From: Acidobacteriota bacterium
GTDB taxonomy: Bacteria > Acidobacteriota > Terriglobia > Terriglobales > Acidobacteriaceae
Length of the DNA stretch: 64,000 nt
Assembly (NCBI GenBank): GCA_003225075.1
Contig: QIAP01000052.1
Location: forward strand, 1-64,000
Direction: 5' to 3'
A program made the position numbers and the translations under genes. The notes under the pieces were generated by a model. That model saw nothing but the letters and a program-made list of their open reading frames with translations. It had not been told where the DNA came from and made no database searches. Shown in pieces: positions 42,257 to 51,744 of this stretch (the first letter of the stretch is position 1; each line of letters opens with the position of its first letter).

Positions 42257-44257
42257 TCAATCGCCTGCGCCCGCCGTCTGCGCGCCGGTTCCTTGCGGGA
42301 CACCGGCCACAACCTTCGCGTAAGTAGTCAGCGCGAGCAGGGGAAAGTACTCCCGGTACATGTGGTACTTGAGGTAAAACACCCGCGGGAAACCGGTGCC
42401 GGTAAAAAATGGCTCGTCCCAGGAACCGTCTTTTTTCTGAGTGCGAAGCAGGTAGGCAACGCCTCTGGCTACGGAATCGCTGCGTGTGTCATTGGCCGCC
42501 AATAAACCCAGCACTGCCCACGCTGTCTGCGAGGCGGTACTCGGTCCAATTCCCTTTGTATCGGCGTCGTCATATGAAGTACAAGTCTCGCCCCAACCGC
42601 CATCGGGATTCTGCACCATGCGCAGCCATTCGGCGCCCTGTTGAACGTAAGGCTCGTGGTAGTCCACGCCCATCGCTTCCAGCCCGCGCAGCACCAGCGC
42701 TGTGCCGTAAATGTAGTTCACGCCCCAGCGCCCGAACCAGGACCCATCCGCTTCCTGCTCTTTTCGAATAAATCGAATCGCCTTCTTGACCACGGGATGA
42801 TTCCTGTCATATCCGTAAGCAGCCAGCATCTCGAGGATACGCCCGGTAATGTCCACCGTCGCTGGATCCAGCATAGCGTTGTGATCGGCAAAGGGAACGT
42901 GCTGGAAGACCATGCGGTCGTTGTTCTTGTCGAATGAAGCCCAGCCGCCGTTTTTGCATTGCATCGAGAAAATCCAATCAATCGCACGCTGGATGGACTC
43001 GCGCAAATAGCGTCCGTTGGGATGCTCTACATGAGTCAGCGCCAGACAAACCATGGCGCTATCGTCAACGTCCGGGTAAAACTCGTTATTAAACTCGAAG
43101 TACCAGCCGCCGGGCTGTCCCTGCGGATTTTTCACTTTCCAATCCCCGACCGTCCGCACCTGCCTCTGCAAAATCCAATCGGCGCACCTGACCATGCGGG
43201 GATCATTGCGCGGCACTCCGCTCTCACCGAGCGCAAACATTGCGTATGCCGTGTCCCACACGGGCGACATGCAAGGTTGCATGCGGAAAGTGTGTTCTTC
43301 CTCGATGCCGAGTTTTTCGAATTCGTCGAGCGCTCGGATCACCTGGGGATCGTCCACCGAATACCCGAGACAGCGAAGTGCGATGATGGCGTTCAGCATG
43401 GAGGGGTAGATTGCGCCCAGGCCATCGCTCATTTCGAAGTGCGCCAGCATCCACTTCTCCGCCTGCTTGAGCGCGATGAACCGCAACGGACGAATGTGCA
43501 CCCGCTCGAACCAGTGCGTCATGCGATCCAATAACAGGAAAAAATTCCGCCATGACACCAGCTTGGTATCCCAAGTCAGGTGCATGCGGGATTTATCGCG
43601 GCCGCCCACAAAAAGTTCTTCCACACCTATTTCGCCGGGAATTTTCTTGAACGGCTTTTTCGCGTAGCAAATCGAGAGCGGTACCAGAATCGCGCGCGAC
43701 CACGAGGAAATCTCGTAGATGTTGAACCAGAACCACTTGGGAAACAACACGATTTCGGGAGGAATCGCGGGAACAGCGTCGTAGTCGTACTGCCCGAAGA
43801 AGCACAAATAGATTTTGGTAAAGGTGTTGACCTTGGTGACGCCGCCCATCTCAAGGATCTTCTTGCGGGCACGCGAGAGAGCGGGATGATCCGCCGTGTA
43901 TCCCGCCAGCTTCAAGCCGAAGTAAGCTTTCACCGAAGCGCTGATATTCGAAGGGCCGGCAGCGTAGATGCTCCACCCTCCATCGTCGTTCTGATGCTGC
44001 AAAATGTAATTAGCCGCCTTCGCAAAACGCTTCTGATCGCCAGTACCGAGAAGAGTGTGCAGCAGAATGTAATCAGACTCAAGGGTGGTGTCAGCTTCCA
44101 GCTCGCCGCACCAGTAGCCGCCTTCGTGCTGCTGCGAAAACAATCTCTTACGAGCAGCGTCGATACTTGCCGCCACGCGGCTCGAAAGATCATCTATCTT
44201 TCCGAAATGCAGCTGCGGCTCAGAGGCTATCGGAGATGAGGGGGAGTAATTGTCCAT
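42257..44257 (-). CDS. shc: Squalene-hopene cyclase
   Basis: Shc cyclises squalene to hopene and hopanol at the membrane. The 666-residue double alpha-barrel has the catalytic DxDD as DVDD at about residues 394-397 (EFYPDVDDSAMVCL). Several QW repeats are visible (LQHQNDDGGW, CKNGGWASFD, EQEADGSWFGRW, QNPDGGWGE, TQKKDGSWDE). The length is normal. It starts nine bases after the ispH stop, so the two are likely cotranscribed. It should use squalene from HpnC/D/E. Confidence 0.97.
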   Translation of the reverse strand: MDNYSPSSPIASEPQLHFGKIDDLSSRVAASIDAARKRLFSQQHEGGYWCGELEADTTLESDYILLHTLLGTGDQKRFAKAANYILQHQNDDGGWSIYAAGPSNISASVKAYFGLKLAGYTADHPALSRARKKILEMGGVTKVNTFTKIYLCFFGQYDYDAVPAIPPEIVLFPKWFWFNIYEISSWSRAILVPLSICYAKKPFKKIPGEIGVEELFVGGRDKSRMHLTWDTKLVSWRNFFLLLDRMTHWFERVHIRPLRFIALKQAEKWMLAHFEMSDGLGAIYPSMLNAIIALRCLGYSVDDPQVIRALDEFEKLGIEEEHTFRMQPCMSPVWDTAYAMFALGESGVPRNDPRMVRCADWILQRQVRTVGDWKVKNPQGQPGGWYFEFNNEFYPDVDDSAMVCLALTHVEHPNGRYLRESIQRAIDWIFSMQCKNGGWASFDKNNDRMVFQHVPFADHNAMLDPATVDITGRILEMLAAYGYDRNHPVVKKAIRFIRKEQEADGSWFGRWGVNYIYGTALVLRGLEAMGVDYHEPYVQQGAEWLRMVQNPDGGWGETCTSYDDADTKGIGPSTASQTAWAVLGLLAANDTRSDSVARGVAYLLRTQKKDGSWDEPFFTGTGFPRVFYLKYHMYREYFPLLALTTYAKVVAGVPQGTGAQTAGAGD

Positions 44258-44266
44258 ATGGTGGTT

Positions 44267-45244
44267 CTACTTCGCACTGGCGCTCGCGGGAGCGCTTGCA
44301 ATGGCCTCCACTATTTCAGGCGGTAAACCAAAACGTACGTTTTCCGGCATGACTTCAAGCTCATTTACATTGTCGAAGCCCTGAGTAGTCAGGAATCGGA
44401 CTACTTCCTCCACCAGACATTCCGGCGCGGAAGCCCCCGCAGTAAGAGCGATGGTTTTAACGGCTTCCAGCCACGCGGGCTTTATGTCTTTGTAATTATC
44501 GATAAGATGCGCGTTGGTGCCCAGGTTACGCGCGACCTCAACCAGGCGGTTGGAATTGGAGCTGTTATCAGAACCAACCACCAAAACCAAGTCTGCTTCC
44601 GAGGCCACCTCTTTGACCGCGACTTGTCGATTCTCGGTGGCATAGCAGATGTCTTGCGCCGCCGGACCCTTGATATTGGGAAAGCGCTTCTTCAGAGCCG
44701 CGATAATGTCGGTAGTTTCATCGAGACTGAGGGTCGTCTGAGTCAGATACGCGACTCGATTGGGATCGGGTACGGTTAATGATTCGACTTGCTGCGGCGA
44801 TCCCACCACCTGGGTTACCAGCGGCGCCTCGCCCAATGTTCCGATTACTTCATCGTGATCGCGATGACCAATGAGGATAAGCGAATACCCTTCCTTGGCG
44901 AACTTTACGGCTTCCACATGTACTTTGGTGACCAGCGGACAGGTAGCGTCGATGACTCGCAGTTTGCGCAGATGGCTATTCTCCCGCACTTCGGGAGAAA
45001 CTCCATGGGCGCTGTAAATGACCCGCTCGCCCGCGGGGACTTCCTCCACGCTATCTACGAAGATCGCTCCCTTGGCCTGGAGTTCCTCAACCACAAAGCG
45101 GTTGTGGACGATCTCCTTGCGCACATAAATTGGTGGTCCGAAGGCTTCCAAGGCGATGCGGACGATGTCGATAGCCCGCACCACGCCCGCGCAGAACCCT
45201 CTCGGTTTTAACAAAAGTAAGGTCTTGCCATTACCGTTCGACAC
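44267..45244 (-). CDS. ispH: 4-hydroxy-3-methylbut-2-enyl diphosphate reductase
   Basis: IspH is the last enzyme of the MEP isoprenoid pathway, giving IPP and DMAPP. It has 325 residues; cluster cysteines are in KPRGFCAGVVRAID, VIDATCPLVTKVHVE, and TAGASAPECLVEEVV. HGVSPEVRE and ATENRQVAVKEV (family motif TxxRQ) are present. The start is GTG 45244 with AGGAG five bases upstream. It is the first gene of the hopanoid operon, which is a sensible place for precursor supply. Confidence 0.96.
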   Translation of the reverse strand: MSNGNGKTLLLLKPRGFCAGVVRAIDIVRIALEAFGPPIYVRKEIVHNRFVVEELQAKGAIFVDSVEEVPAGERVIYSAHGVSPEVRENSHLRKLRVIDATCPLVTKVHVEAVKFAKEGYSLILIGHRDHDEVIGTLGEAPLVTQVVGSPQQVESLTVPDPNRVAYLTQTTLSLDETTDIIAALKKRFPNIKGPAAQDICYATENRQVAVKEVASEADLVLVVGSDNSSNSNRLVEVARNLGTNAHLIDNYKDIKPAWLEAVKTIALTAGASAPECLVEEVVRFLTTQGFDNVNELEVMPENVRFGLPPEIVEAIASAPASASAK

Positions 45245-45385
45245 GATTACTCCTGCCCTCAGTTAGGGTACACGTTTAGTTGCGTAAGGATAATTCTAAA
45301 CTACCGGAAAGTACCCTTTTGGTCAATGTAAGCCATAGAAACAGCTAGGATTAGAAGCGGCCGGGGAATATTGGGCGGTGAATGG

Positions 45386-47089
45386 TCAGGCATTCGCCTT
45401 CAGCATCTGCTCGGCGTGTTTGCGTGAGGTATCAGTAAGCTTGGCGCCACTTATCATGCGAGCCACTTCCTCGGTGCGCTCGCTTCCGACAATACGGCGG
45501 ACTGTGGTGCGACTGCGACCCGCAGCTTCCCGCTTTTCGATCAGGTAATGGTGATCGGCAAAGGTTGCAATCTGTGGCAGGTGAGTAACACACAGCACTT
45601 GGCTGGTACGTGAAAGATTTTTCAGCTTCCTGCCGACCGCCTCCGCAGCTCGACCGCCGATACCGCTATCTATCTCGTCGAAGATTAGAGTGCGCGGAGA
45701 GCCCATGCTGCGCTTCTTAGCGGCTAGTGGCGAACCTCCGGCTTCTACACTTGCCTTCAAAGCCAGCATCACTCGGGATAGTTCGCCGCCGGAAGCGATG
45801 TTTTCCAGACGGTGCAGCGGTTCGCCGGGGTTCGTCGCAATCATGTAAGCGACCTGATCGAAACCGCTGGGAGACCAGTTCCCTTCTTCTTCGGAAGCTA
45901 CGCTCTCGATGCGGAAAGTGGACTTCATGGCCAAATCGTTGATCTCAGCTTCCACCAGCCTTTCGAGTCGGCGAGCCGCCTCGGCGCGCTTCTTGGAGAC
46001 GATCCAGGACGCTTGGATGTAATGTTCTTTGGCGTTTGTAAGTTCGGCTCGATGCTGACGTAGTACTTCGTCCTTGTTCTCCATCTCGTTGAGCTTGCGG
46101 CTCACTTCTGCACCGAAATTAATAACATGGTGGAGCGTCGACCCATACTTGCGCTTCAGACGATCGATGAGCGCCAGGCGATCTTCCACCTCTGCCAGAT
46201 GCTCTGGCGACGCGTGAATGCCTCCGGCGTAGTCGCGCAGCGTGCCACCGACATCTTCGACGCTGATGCGAGCGGTCTCCAAAGCTTCCATCGCTTCCCG
46301 AAAACGAGGTTCGTATCGGGCCAGCTCCTCGATGTGCCTCTGCGCCGCCCGTAGCGACGACGAGGTTGAAGTATTACCTTCATAAAGCAGGTCGAAAGCA
46401 TTCATCGCCGCGGCATAGATTTTCTCTGCGTTGGCGAGAACTCTCTTTTCCGTTTCTAAACGCTCATCTTCTCCACCTTCAAGCTTTGCGTCCTCGATTT
46501 CATTTTTCTGGAAGCTCCAGAGATCGAGCAGACGGAGGCGATCGGTTTCGTCTCGCTCCAATTCCGCGATGCGATTGCCAATGGTCTTCCATTGGGCGAA
46601 CGCTTCCGCGGTCGATTCAGTTTGAGTTCCTGCAAAAGCATCGAGCAGGGCGAGACGGGTAGGCCCATCAAACGCAAGAATGGATTCGTTCTGTGCGTGG
46701 ATGGTGGCGAGATGCGGCGCGAGCTGCCGCAGAACAGCGACCGTAGCCGGTTGATTATTGACGAAAACCCGGCCCTTGCCACCCGAGGCGATTTCCCGGC
46801 GAAGAATAATTGTTTCTTCTTCCGGATCAATCCCGTTGGTCGCAAGGATCCCTTTGACGACCTTACCTGCCCGGGAATCAAGTTCAAACACGGAGGCAAC
46901 AATCGCGCGATCAGCACCGCTTCGGATTACATCACTCGATGCTTTATCGCCAAGCAACAAAGCCAGAGCGTCGATGAGGATCGACTTGCCTGCGCCGGTT
47001 TCACCTGTCAATAGATTTAGGCCCGACGCGAACTCCACCGCCACGTTATCTATGACCGCATAGTTCTCGAGCCGCAGTTCGACGAGCAC
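45386..47089 (-). CDS. recN: DNA repair protein RecN
   Basis: RecN is an SMC-like ATPase that helps repair double-strand breaks. The 567-residue protein has Walker A GETGAGKSILIDAL near residue 35, a coiled-coil arm at about 155-385, a signature IASGGELSRVMLAL, and Walker B TLIFDEIDSGIGGRAAEAVG, followed by QVLCVTHLPQIATFAD. The start is GTG 47089, directly before the conserved VELRLENYAVID. Divergent from tolQ. Confidence 0.96.
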   Translation of the reverse strand: MLVELRLENYAVIDNVAVEFASGLNLLTGETGAGKSILIDALALLLGDKASSDVIRSGADRAIVASVFELDSRAGKVVKGILATNGIDPEEETIILRREIASGGKGRVFVNNQPATVAVLRQLAPHLATIHAQNESILAFDGPTRLALLDAFAGTQTESTAEAFAQWKTIGNRIAELERDETDRLRLLDLWSFQKNEIEDAKLEGGEDERLETEKRVLANAEKIYAAAMNAFDLLYEGNTSTSSSLRAAQRHIEELARYEPRFREAMEALETARISVEDVGGTLRDYAGGIHASPEHLAEVEDRLALIDRLKRKYGSTLHHVINFGAEVSRKLNEMENKDEVLRQHRAELTNAKEHYIQASWIVSKKRAEAARRLERLVEAEINDLAMKSTFRIESVASEEEGNWSPSGFDQVAYMIATNPGEPLHRLENIASGGELSRVMLALKASVEAGGSPLAAKKRSMGSPRTLIFDEIDSGIGGRAAEAVGRKLKNLSRTSQVLCVTHLPQIATFADHHYLIEKREAAGRSRTTVRRIVGSERTEEVARMISGAKLTDTSRKHAEQMLKANA

Positions 47090-47304
47090 CAGAATTCCTG
47101 GAATACGAAAGTTGAGCGAAGCATAGCATGAAATTCAACTTGAGCAATTCTGCAACGGAATTTGACAAGACCCCACGTATCACGTCACAAACCATACTTA
47201 GCAGTCGATGTGAAAAATATTTTGGGTTAATAGATCGGATTCACACCTGAAATCTCGCCGCAACCTTGGTCTATAATCAGCGCAGGCATTCTCCAAAAAT
47301 CAAA

Positions 47305-48027
47305 ATGCATTATTCTCCTGCGCTGGCAGCACTCATCGGCGGTGAAATCGTTGACCTGGTTAATGAAACGGGCCTCGTCGCCAAGGCAGTTCTTCTCATT
47401 CTCCTCGCTTTCAGCCTGATTTCCTGGGCCATCATCCTGGCTAAATGGGGGATGCTGCGCCGGGCGCGGGTTCAGAGCGGTCGGTTCGTGCGTGCCTTTC
47501 GCAAGGCGCAGCGACTGCAGGATGTGGCGGCCGTAGCTGAACAATTCCGACCTAGCCCCCTGGTGGGCGTCTTTGAAGGTGGCTTTGAGGAGTACAAGCG
47601 GCAGGTCGGTCCCAGCGGGATCGTGAAGAATCCTGCCTCGCTTCAGCGGGCTATGCAAATTGCCGCCTCCGAAGAGCTGACACGCTTTGAACGAAATATG
47701 CCCTGGCTCGCGATCACCGGCGCGGTCACTCCGTTTGTGGGATTGTTCGGGACCGTCTGGGGTATCATCGATGCGTTCCACGGGCTCGGTACCGCCGGCG
47801 CAGCCACGCTGCGAGCAGTTGCGCCCGGAATCTCAGAGGCTCTGATTACGACCGCTGCTGGTCTCGCCGCCGCTATCCCGGCCGTCATCGCTTACAACCT
47901 GATTGGCGGCTCCATCCGCGAATTCGCCGCGCGGGGCGACGATTTTGCCATGGAAATGCTCAACGCCATCGACCGCCAGCAACCGGTCGGCCGCATGGCA
48001 ATGGAAGCCTCGGAGGTCCGGCGGTAA
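47305..48027 (+). CDS. tolQ: TolQ/ExbB/MotA-type proton channel
   Basis: TolQ is the inner-membrane proton-motive-force channel of the Tol-Pal system. About 240 residues and three helices: [20 protein letters not shown] near the N-terminus, then [20 protein letters not shown], and [20 protein letters not shown]. The last two carry the family blocks GLFGTVWGI and [13 protein letters not shown]. The start is ATG 47305, preceded by a weak ribosome site. It begins the plus-strand tol-pal operon and overlaps tolR by one base. Confidence 0.92.
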   Translation: MHYSPALAALIGGEIVDLVNETGLVAKAVLLILLAFSLISWAIILAKWGMLRRARVQSGRFVRAFRKAQRLQDVAAVAEQFRPSPLVGVFEGGFEEYKRQVGPSGIVKNPASLQRAMQIAASEELTRFERNMPWLAITGAVTPFVGLFGTVWGIIDAFHGLGTAGAATLRAVAPGISEALITTAAGLAAAIPAVIAYNLIGGSIREFAARGDDFAMEMLNAIDRQQPVGRMAMEASEVRR

Positions 48028-48455
48028 TGGCTTTCACCGCTGCCAACGGGCGCACTCAAACTTCGCTCTCCGATATCAACATCACGCCGCTCGTAGATGT
48101 GGTGCTGGTGCTGTTGATCATTTTCATGGTCACCGCGCCCGTGCTCCAGTCGGGGATTGATGTCAATGTTCCCAATACGCGCACCGTGAAGTAAATCACG
48201 GAGGAGCGGCTGGTGATCACTATCGATAAAAGCCAGCGTGTGTTTCTGGGCAATGATCCCATCAACATCAATGAAATTGGGTCGAAGCTGCGGCAAAAGA
48301 TTCGTGATCCGCAACATCAGTCCATTTTCGTGCGCTCGGATGAAGATGTTCCCTTCGGCGCCTTCGCGACCGTGATGGACGCGGTGAAGCAGGCGGGCAT
48401 CCGCAACGTGAGTATCGTGACGCAACCTCTGCAACGCAATGGCAGCCAACGCTGA
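48027..48455 (+). pseudogene. tolR: tolR/exbD interrupted by in-frame TAA
   Basis: The frame starts at ATG 48027 with [20 protein letters not shown], the TolR/ExbD membrane helix with its essential Asp. After 55 codons it meets TAA at 48192-48194. Reading in the same frame continues as ITEERLVITIDKSQRVFLGN and runs to TGA at 48453-48455, with the normal TolR end (ATVMDAVKQAGIRNVSIVTQ). Family members usually have Glu at this site, and GAA to TAA is a single-base change. The stop lies in the six-base loop of a perfect CCGTGA/TCACGG hairpin. It may be a real nonsense mutation, readthrough, or a consensus error. Confidence 0.9.
48213..48455 (+). CDS. Possible reinitiated C-terminal TolR fragment
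   Basis: A GTG at 48213 in the original frame could restart translation after the TAA, with GAGGAG at 48201-48206 and a good spacing of six bases. The product would be 80 residues of the periplasmic TolR domain, without the membrane helix or signal, so it would stay in the cytosol and probably not replace TolR. Confidence 0.35.
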   Translation: MITIDKSQRVFLGNDPININEIGSKLRQKIRDPQHQSIFVRSDEDVPFGAFATVMDAVKQAGIRNVSIVTQPLQRNGSQR

Positions 48456-49236
48456 CATCTTTTTCGAGAGCGGAAATTTAGGCCGACCGCTGGCCTGGTC
48501 GCTGGTATTGCACTTGGCATTTGCGCTATTCATCATCGTGTACGCGGTTTTCATCCCCGAAAAGCGCGGCGAAGGATGGGGCGCCGGGGGAGGCGGAGAA
48601 GCCATGGGCGCCACGCTGGTGAGCAATGTTCCCCTGCCGGCAAGTCCGGTGAAAACGGAAAATGTGCTGGCCAACGATTCCCGGGGACTAACGAAATCCA
48701 TGCCGCTGCCGGAAGTAAAGCCTCCGGAACCGGAAGCCATCCCAATCCCAGACAAGGAATCTAGGAAGAAGCCGAAACCTGCTCCCAATGTCAGCCGGAA
48801 AAAACCTGAGCCTGAACAGCCGGTAGAAGAGGCCAGCAACGTAGTTCCTTTTGGTCAGGGAGGTCCGGTCAGCGGGCCCTATGGCACTTTCAATGCGGGA
48901 GGCGCCAAAGGCGGATTCGGGTTTACAGGGGGCGGCGGTGATTTCGGAAATCGTTACGCTTGGTACGTACGGGTCGTGCAGCAGAAAGTTTCAGAGAACT
49001 GGCTCAAGTACGAAGTGGATCCGCGAGTCACCAGCGGACAACGTGTGTACTTGACCTTTGATATTACGCGCTCCGGACAACCGTCAAACGTACAGGTCGA
49101 GCAATCGAGCGGAGTTCCCTCGCTGGATCAGTCGGCGACCCGCGCCATCCAGCGTATTGATACTTTCGGGCCGCTGCCGCCTGATTATTCGGGCAGCAAG
49201 GTTTCGGTGGAGTTCTGGTTTGATTACAAAAGGTAA
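48439..49236 (+). CDS. TonB/TolA-like energy transducer
   Basis: The 265-residue inner-membrane protein has one N-terminal helix (LAWSLVLHLAFALFIIVYAV), a Gly/Pro/Lys-rich periplasmic linker (residues about 40-145), and a C-terminal TonB-type domain (YAWYVRVVQQKVSENWLKYE and SGQPSNVQVEQSSGVPSLDQ). It occupies the TolA position between tolR and tolB, so it most likely plays the TolA role. It overlaps the end of tolR by 17 bases. TonB versus TolA naming cannot be settled from sequence. Confidence 0.85.
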   Translation: MAANADIFFESGNLGRPLAWSLVLHLAFALFIIVYAVFIPEKRGEGWGAGGGGEAMGATLVSNVPLPASPVKTENVLANDSRGLTKSMPLPEVKPPEPEAIPIPDKESRKKPKPAPNVSRKKPEPEQPVEEASNVVPFGQGGPVSGPYGTFNAGGAKGGFGFTGGGGDFGNRYAWYVRVVQQKVSENWLKYEVDPRVTSGQRVYLTFDITRSGQPSNVQVEQSSGVPSLDQSATRAIQRIDTFGPLPPDYSGSKVSVEFWFDYKR

Positions 49237-49324
49237 AACCTCAGGCGTCGAACAGATGTTTTCCACTCATGGTTGCGCAATGGCTGATTCGAAGCCGAAT
49301 CGAGAAAGATAACGGGCAGAAGGT

Positions 49325-50755
49325 ATGAACAGGAGTAATTTGAAAGCGGTCATACATCCTAATACGAAACGTCTATTCATGGCCCAGGTTACGAATCAAA
49401 TGCGTGGCAATACTCATTTCTCCGGCAGTGATCGTGTCATCGCGTCCCTTCTAGTGCTGTTCCTGTTCGTGCTGCCCTGCTTCGCACAACAGGATTGGAT
49501 CCGTACTGGCACTGGTTTAGGCGTGGAAAAGATTCGTCTGGCTGTTCCCGACTTCAAGTCCTCCAATCAGGATCCTAAAAACGCTGACCTTCTTAAAGCG
49601 TTTAACGACACTCTGTGGAACGATCTCGATAATGCCGGCATCTTCGATCTGGTCTCCAAGAGCTTTAACCCGCTGGAGGTGCCAGGTCAGCCCACCGAGG
49701 TCAAGTTCGAGGTGTGGAGCGCGCCTCCGCCGAACGCTTCCATGTTGGCCTTCGGCAACCTTGGAGTCAGCGACAATACCATAATGGTACAAGGCTGGCT
49801 CTATGACGTGAAGAACGTCACCTCGCCCCAAGTACTCGGTAAGCAGTACACAGATGCGGCGACCACGGATGCGGCGCGTTTGATTGCCCACAAGTTTGCC
49901 GATGAGATCATCTTCCGACTGGGTGGAGGCGTCCAGGGTATCGCGGAAAGCTCGATTTACTTTGTGAGCGACCGCAGCGGTCACAAAGAAATCTGGGCCA
50001 TGGATTATGACGGATCGAATCAGCACGCCATCACCCATCTAGCGTCGATTTCTCTCTCGCCGCGAATCTCGCCGGATGGTTCCCGCTTAGCCTTCAGTTC
50101 GCTGACCAAGACCAGTTGGGAAATCATGATGTACTCGCTCGAACTTGGCCGCGCGGTGACATTTCCTCGCTTTGGCGGGACAAATTTATCACCGGCATGG
50201 GCGCCCGATGGCACCAGGCTGGCCTTTTCCTCTTCTCGCACCGGTACTTCAGAGATCTATCTGGTTGACGCTTCCGGGGGTAGTCTAAAACGTCTGACCA
50301 CTGCGAAAGGTCCCGACGTCTCTCCGACCTGGAACCGTAAGACCGGTGCGCAGTTAGCGTTTGTTAGCGGGCGAACCGGTCTGCCGCAGATCTACACCAT
50401 GGAAGCGGACGGTACCAACGTTCAGCGGATGACCGACCAAGGTTACGCGGTGTCACCGTCGTGGGCGCCCAACGGGCAATTCCTGACATTCTCGTGGATG
50501 CGTAAATACGGGCCAGGCGCTCCTGGATCGAACGATATTTATTTGATGGATATCGCCAGCAAGCAGTGGGTTCAGTTGACTCATGACGGCGGGCGAAATG
50601 ACTACCCCTCATGGTCGCCGGATGGAAGACACATCGTCTTCCAATCGAGCCGTTCCGGCAGCGAGCAAATCTGGACCATGCTCGCCGACGGCACGAAAGT
50701 ACAGCAATTAACTTTTACCGGGCACAATACTCAGCCCAATTGGAGCTGGAAATAA
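49325..50755 (+). CDS. tolB: Tol-Pal system protein TolB
   Basis: TolB is a periplasmic beta-propeller that binds Pal. The 476-residue protein has a long N-region and signal (VIASLLVLFLFVLPCFAQQ), a small N-terminal domain (IRLAVPDFKSSNQDPKNADL, then TDAARLIAHKFADEIIFRL), and propeller blades of PD40 repeats (SPRISPDGSRLAFSSLTKTS, SPAWAPDGTRLAFSSSRTGT, YPSWSPDGRHIVFQSSRSGS). The start is ATG 49325, with ATG 49379 and 49400 also possible; the shortest would give a more ordinary signal peptide. Confidence 0.93.
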   Translation: MNRSNLKAVIHPNTKRLFMAQVTNQMRGNTHFSGSDRVIASLLVLFLFVLPCFAQQDWIRTGTGLGVEKIRLAVPDFKSSNQDPKNADLLKAFNDTLWNDLDNAGIFDLVSKSFNPLEVPGQPTEVKFEVWSAPPPNASMLAFGNLGVSDNTIMVQGWLYDVKNVTSPQVLGKQYTDAATTDAARLIAHKFADEIIFRLGGGVQGIAESSIYFVSDRSGHKEIWAMDYDGSNQHAITHLASISLSPRISPDGSRLAFSSLTKTSWEIMMYSLELGRAVTFPRFGGTNLSPAWAPDGTRLAFSSSRTGTSEIYLVDASGGSLKRLTTAKGPDVSPTWNRKTGAQLAFVSGRTGLPQIYTMEADGTNVQRMTDQGYAVSPSWAPNGQFLTFSWMRKYGPGAPGSNDIYLMDIASKQWVQLTHDGGRNDYPSWSPDGRHIVFQSSRSGSEQIWTMLADGTKVQQLTFTGHNTQPNWSWK

Positions 50756-50781
50756 TCTTCGCATTCCGCACGGAGGAGAGA

Positions 50782-51516
50782 GTGAAACTGCAGAAAATGA
50801 AATGGATCACGCTCGTGTTTGCGCTGGGTGCCATCCTCATGCTGGGCGCCTGCAAAAAGAAAGTGGCCCCGCCGCCGCCACCGGCCCCGCCACCACCGCC
50901 GGCGCCGACGGCGTCGCTCTCGGCTAACCCGAATAGCGTGCAGAAAGGTCAGCCGACCACTTTGAGCTGGCAGACCACGAACGCTACCGACGTCAGCATC
51001 GATGGAATTGGTGCGGTTCAGCCCAGCGGTTCACAGCAAGTGACGCCGGCAGATTCGACCACCTATCATCTGACTGCTAAGGGCGCCGGTGGAACTCAGG
51101 AGGCGACGGCACGCGTGACGGTGGGCCCGCCGCCCCCAGCGCAGACTACTGGCCCTTCGGCGACGGAAGAGGAGTTGTTCTCGCAGTCTGTCAAGGACCT
51201 CTACTTCGACTATGACAAAGCCGATATTCGTGCCGATCAGCAATCGGCGCTGCAAGGGGATGCTCAGTTCCTCGGCCAGCACTCGAGTATCCGGGCTACG
51301 GTTGAAGGACATTGCGACGAACGCGGATCCACCGAGTACAACCTGGCACTGGGCACCAGCCGTGCCGAAGCAGTGAAGAGTGCTTTGACGCAAGCCGGCA
51401 TTGCCGCCGACCGTGTTAAAACGATCAGCTATGGTAAAGAAAAACCGTTCTGCAACGAGCACACGGAAGAGTGCTGGCAGCAGAACCGCCGTGCCCATTT
51501 CGTCTATCAGAAATAG
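50782..51516 (+). CDS. pal: Peptidoglycan-associated lipoprotein Pal, with Ig-like insert
   Basis: Pal anchors the outer membrane to peptidoglycan. The 244-residue precursor has a lipobox (LMLGAC) after a short signal, a Pro-rich tether, an extra beta-sandwich-like domain of about 75 residues (SLSANPNSVQKGQPTTLSWQ through VTV), and a C-terminal OmpA domain with YFDYDKADIRADQQSAL, VEGHCDERGSTEYNLALG, and RRAHFVYQK. GTG 50782 has GGAGG at 50772-50776 at good spacing; ATG 50797 is 20 bases away from it and so less likely. Sits just after tolB. Confidence 0.92.
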   Translation: MKLQKMKWITLVFALGAILMLGACKKKVAPPPPPAPPPPPAPTASLSANPNSVQKGQPTTLSWQTTNATDVSIDGIGAVQPSGSQQVTPADSTTYHLTAKGAGGTQEATARVTVGPPPPAQTTGPSATEEELFSQSVKDLYFDYDKADIRADQQSALQGDAQFLGQHSSIRATVEGHCDERGSTEYNLALGTSRAEAVKSALTQAGIAADRVKTISYGKEKPFCNEHTEECWQQNRRAHFVYQK

Positions 51517-51525
51517 TTTCGCGTC

Positions 51526-51552
51526 AGGGCGGCGGTCCGCGATCGTCGCCCT
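51526..51552 (+). terminator. Weak hairpin after pal
   Basis: AGGGCGGCG (51526-51534) pairs with CGTCGCCCT (51544-51552) at eight of nine positions. No strong T-run follows. It could stabilise the pal transcript end or attenuate transcription into ybgF, which starts about 190 bases later. Confidence 0.3.
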
Positions 51553-51744
51553 GCAATTTAGCGTGTATTGGCAACTCTGTAATGTCGTAATTTTGAGCTC
51601 GGCCCTCATCACGGACTGGGAATTCAAAATCTGGCCGGACATCCTTGTCCTAGGGCGCTATCCAACGCAGTAAAAAATCTAAGTCTTTGCCATTCGCTCA
51701 ACCCTGGACAGTGGAGAGCGTTTTGGCATCCAATGGAATGGACT

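Noticed and set aside
47162-47200. TTGACA upstream of tolQ as a promoter
   Set aside because: The -35 word is perfect, but no acceptable -10 occurs at 15-19 bases spacing, so I do not call it.
47227-47781. Long minus-strand open frame of about 180 codons over tolQ
   Set aside because: It lies opposite a clear TolQ coding sequence and has no recognisable protein pattern; long antisense frames are expected at this GC content.
47892-48839. Minus-strand frame of about 315 codons across tolR and the TonB-like gene
   Set aside because: Its translation is Ser/Gly/His-rich, without domain pattern, and it is the shadow of well-supported plus-strand genes.
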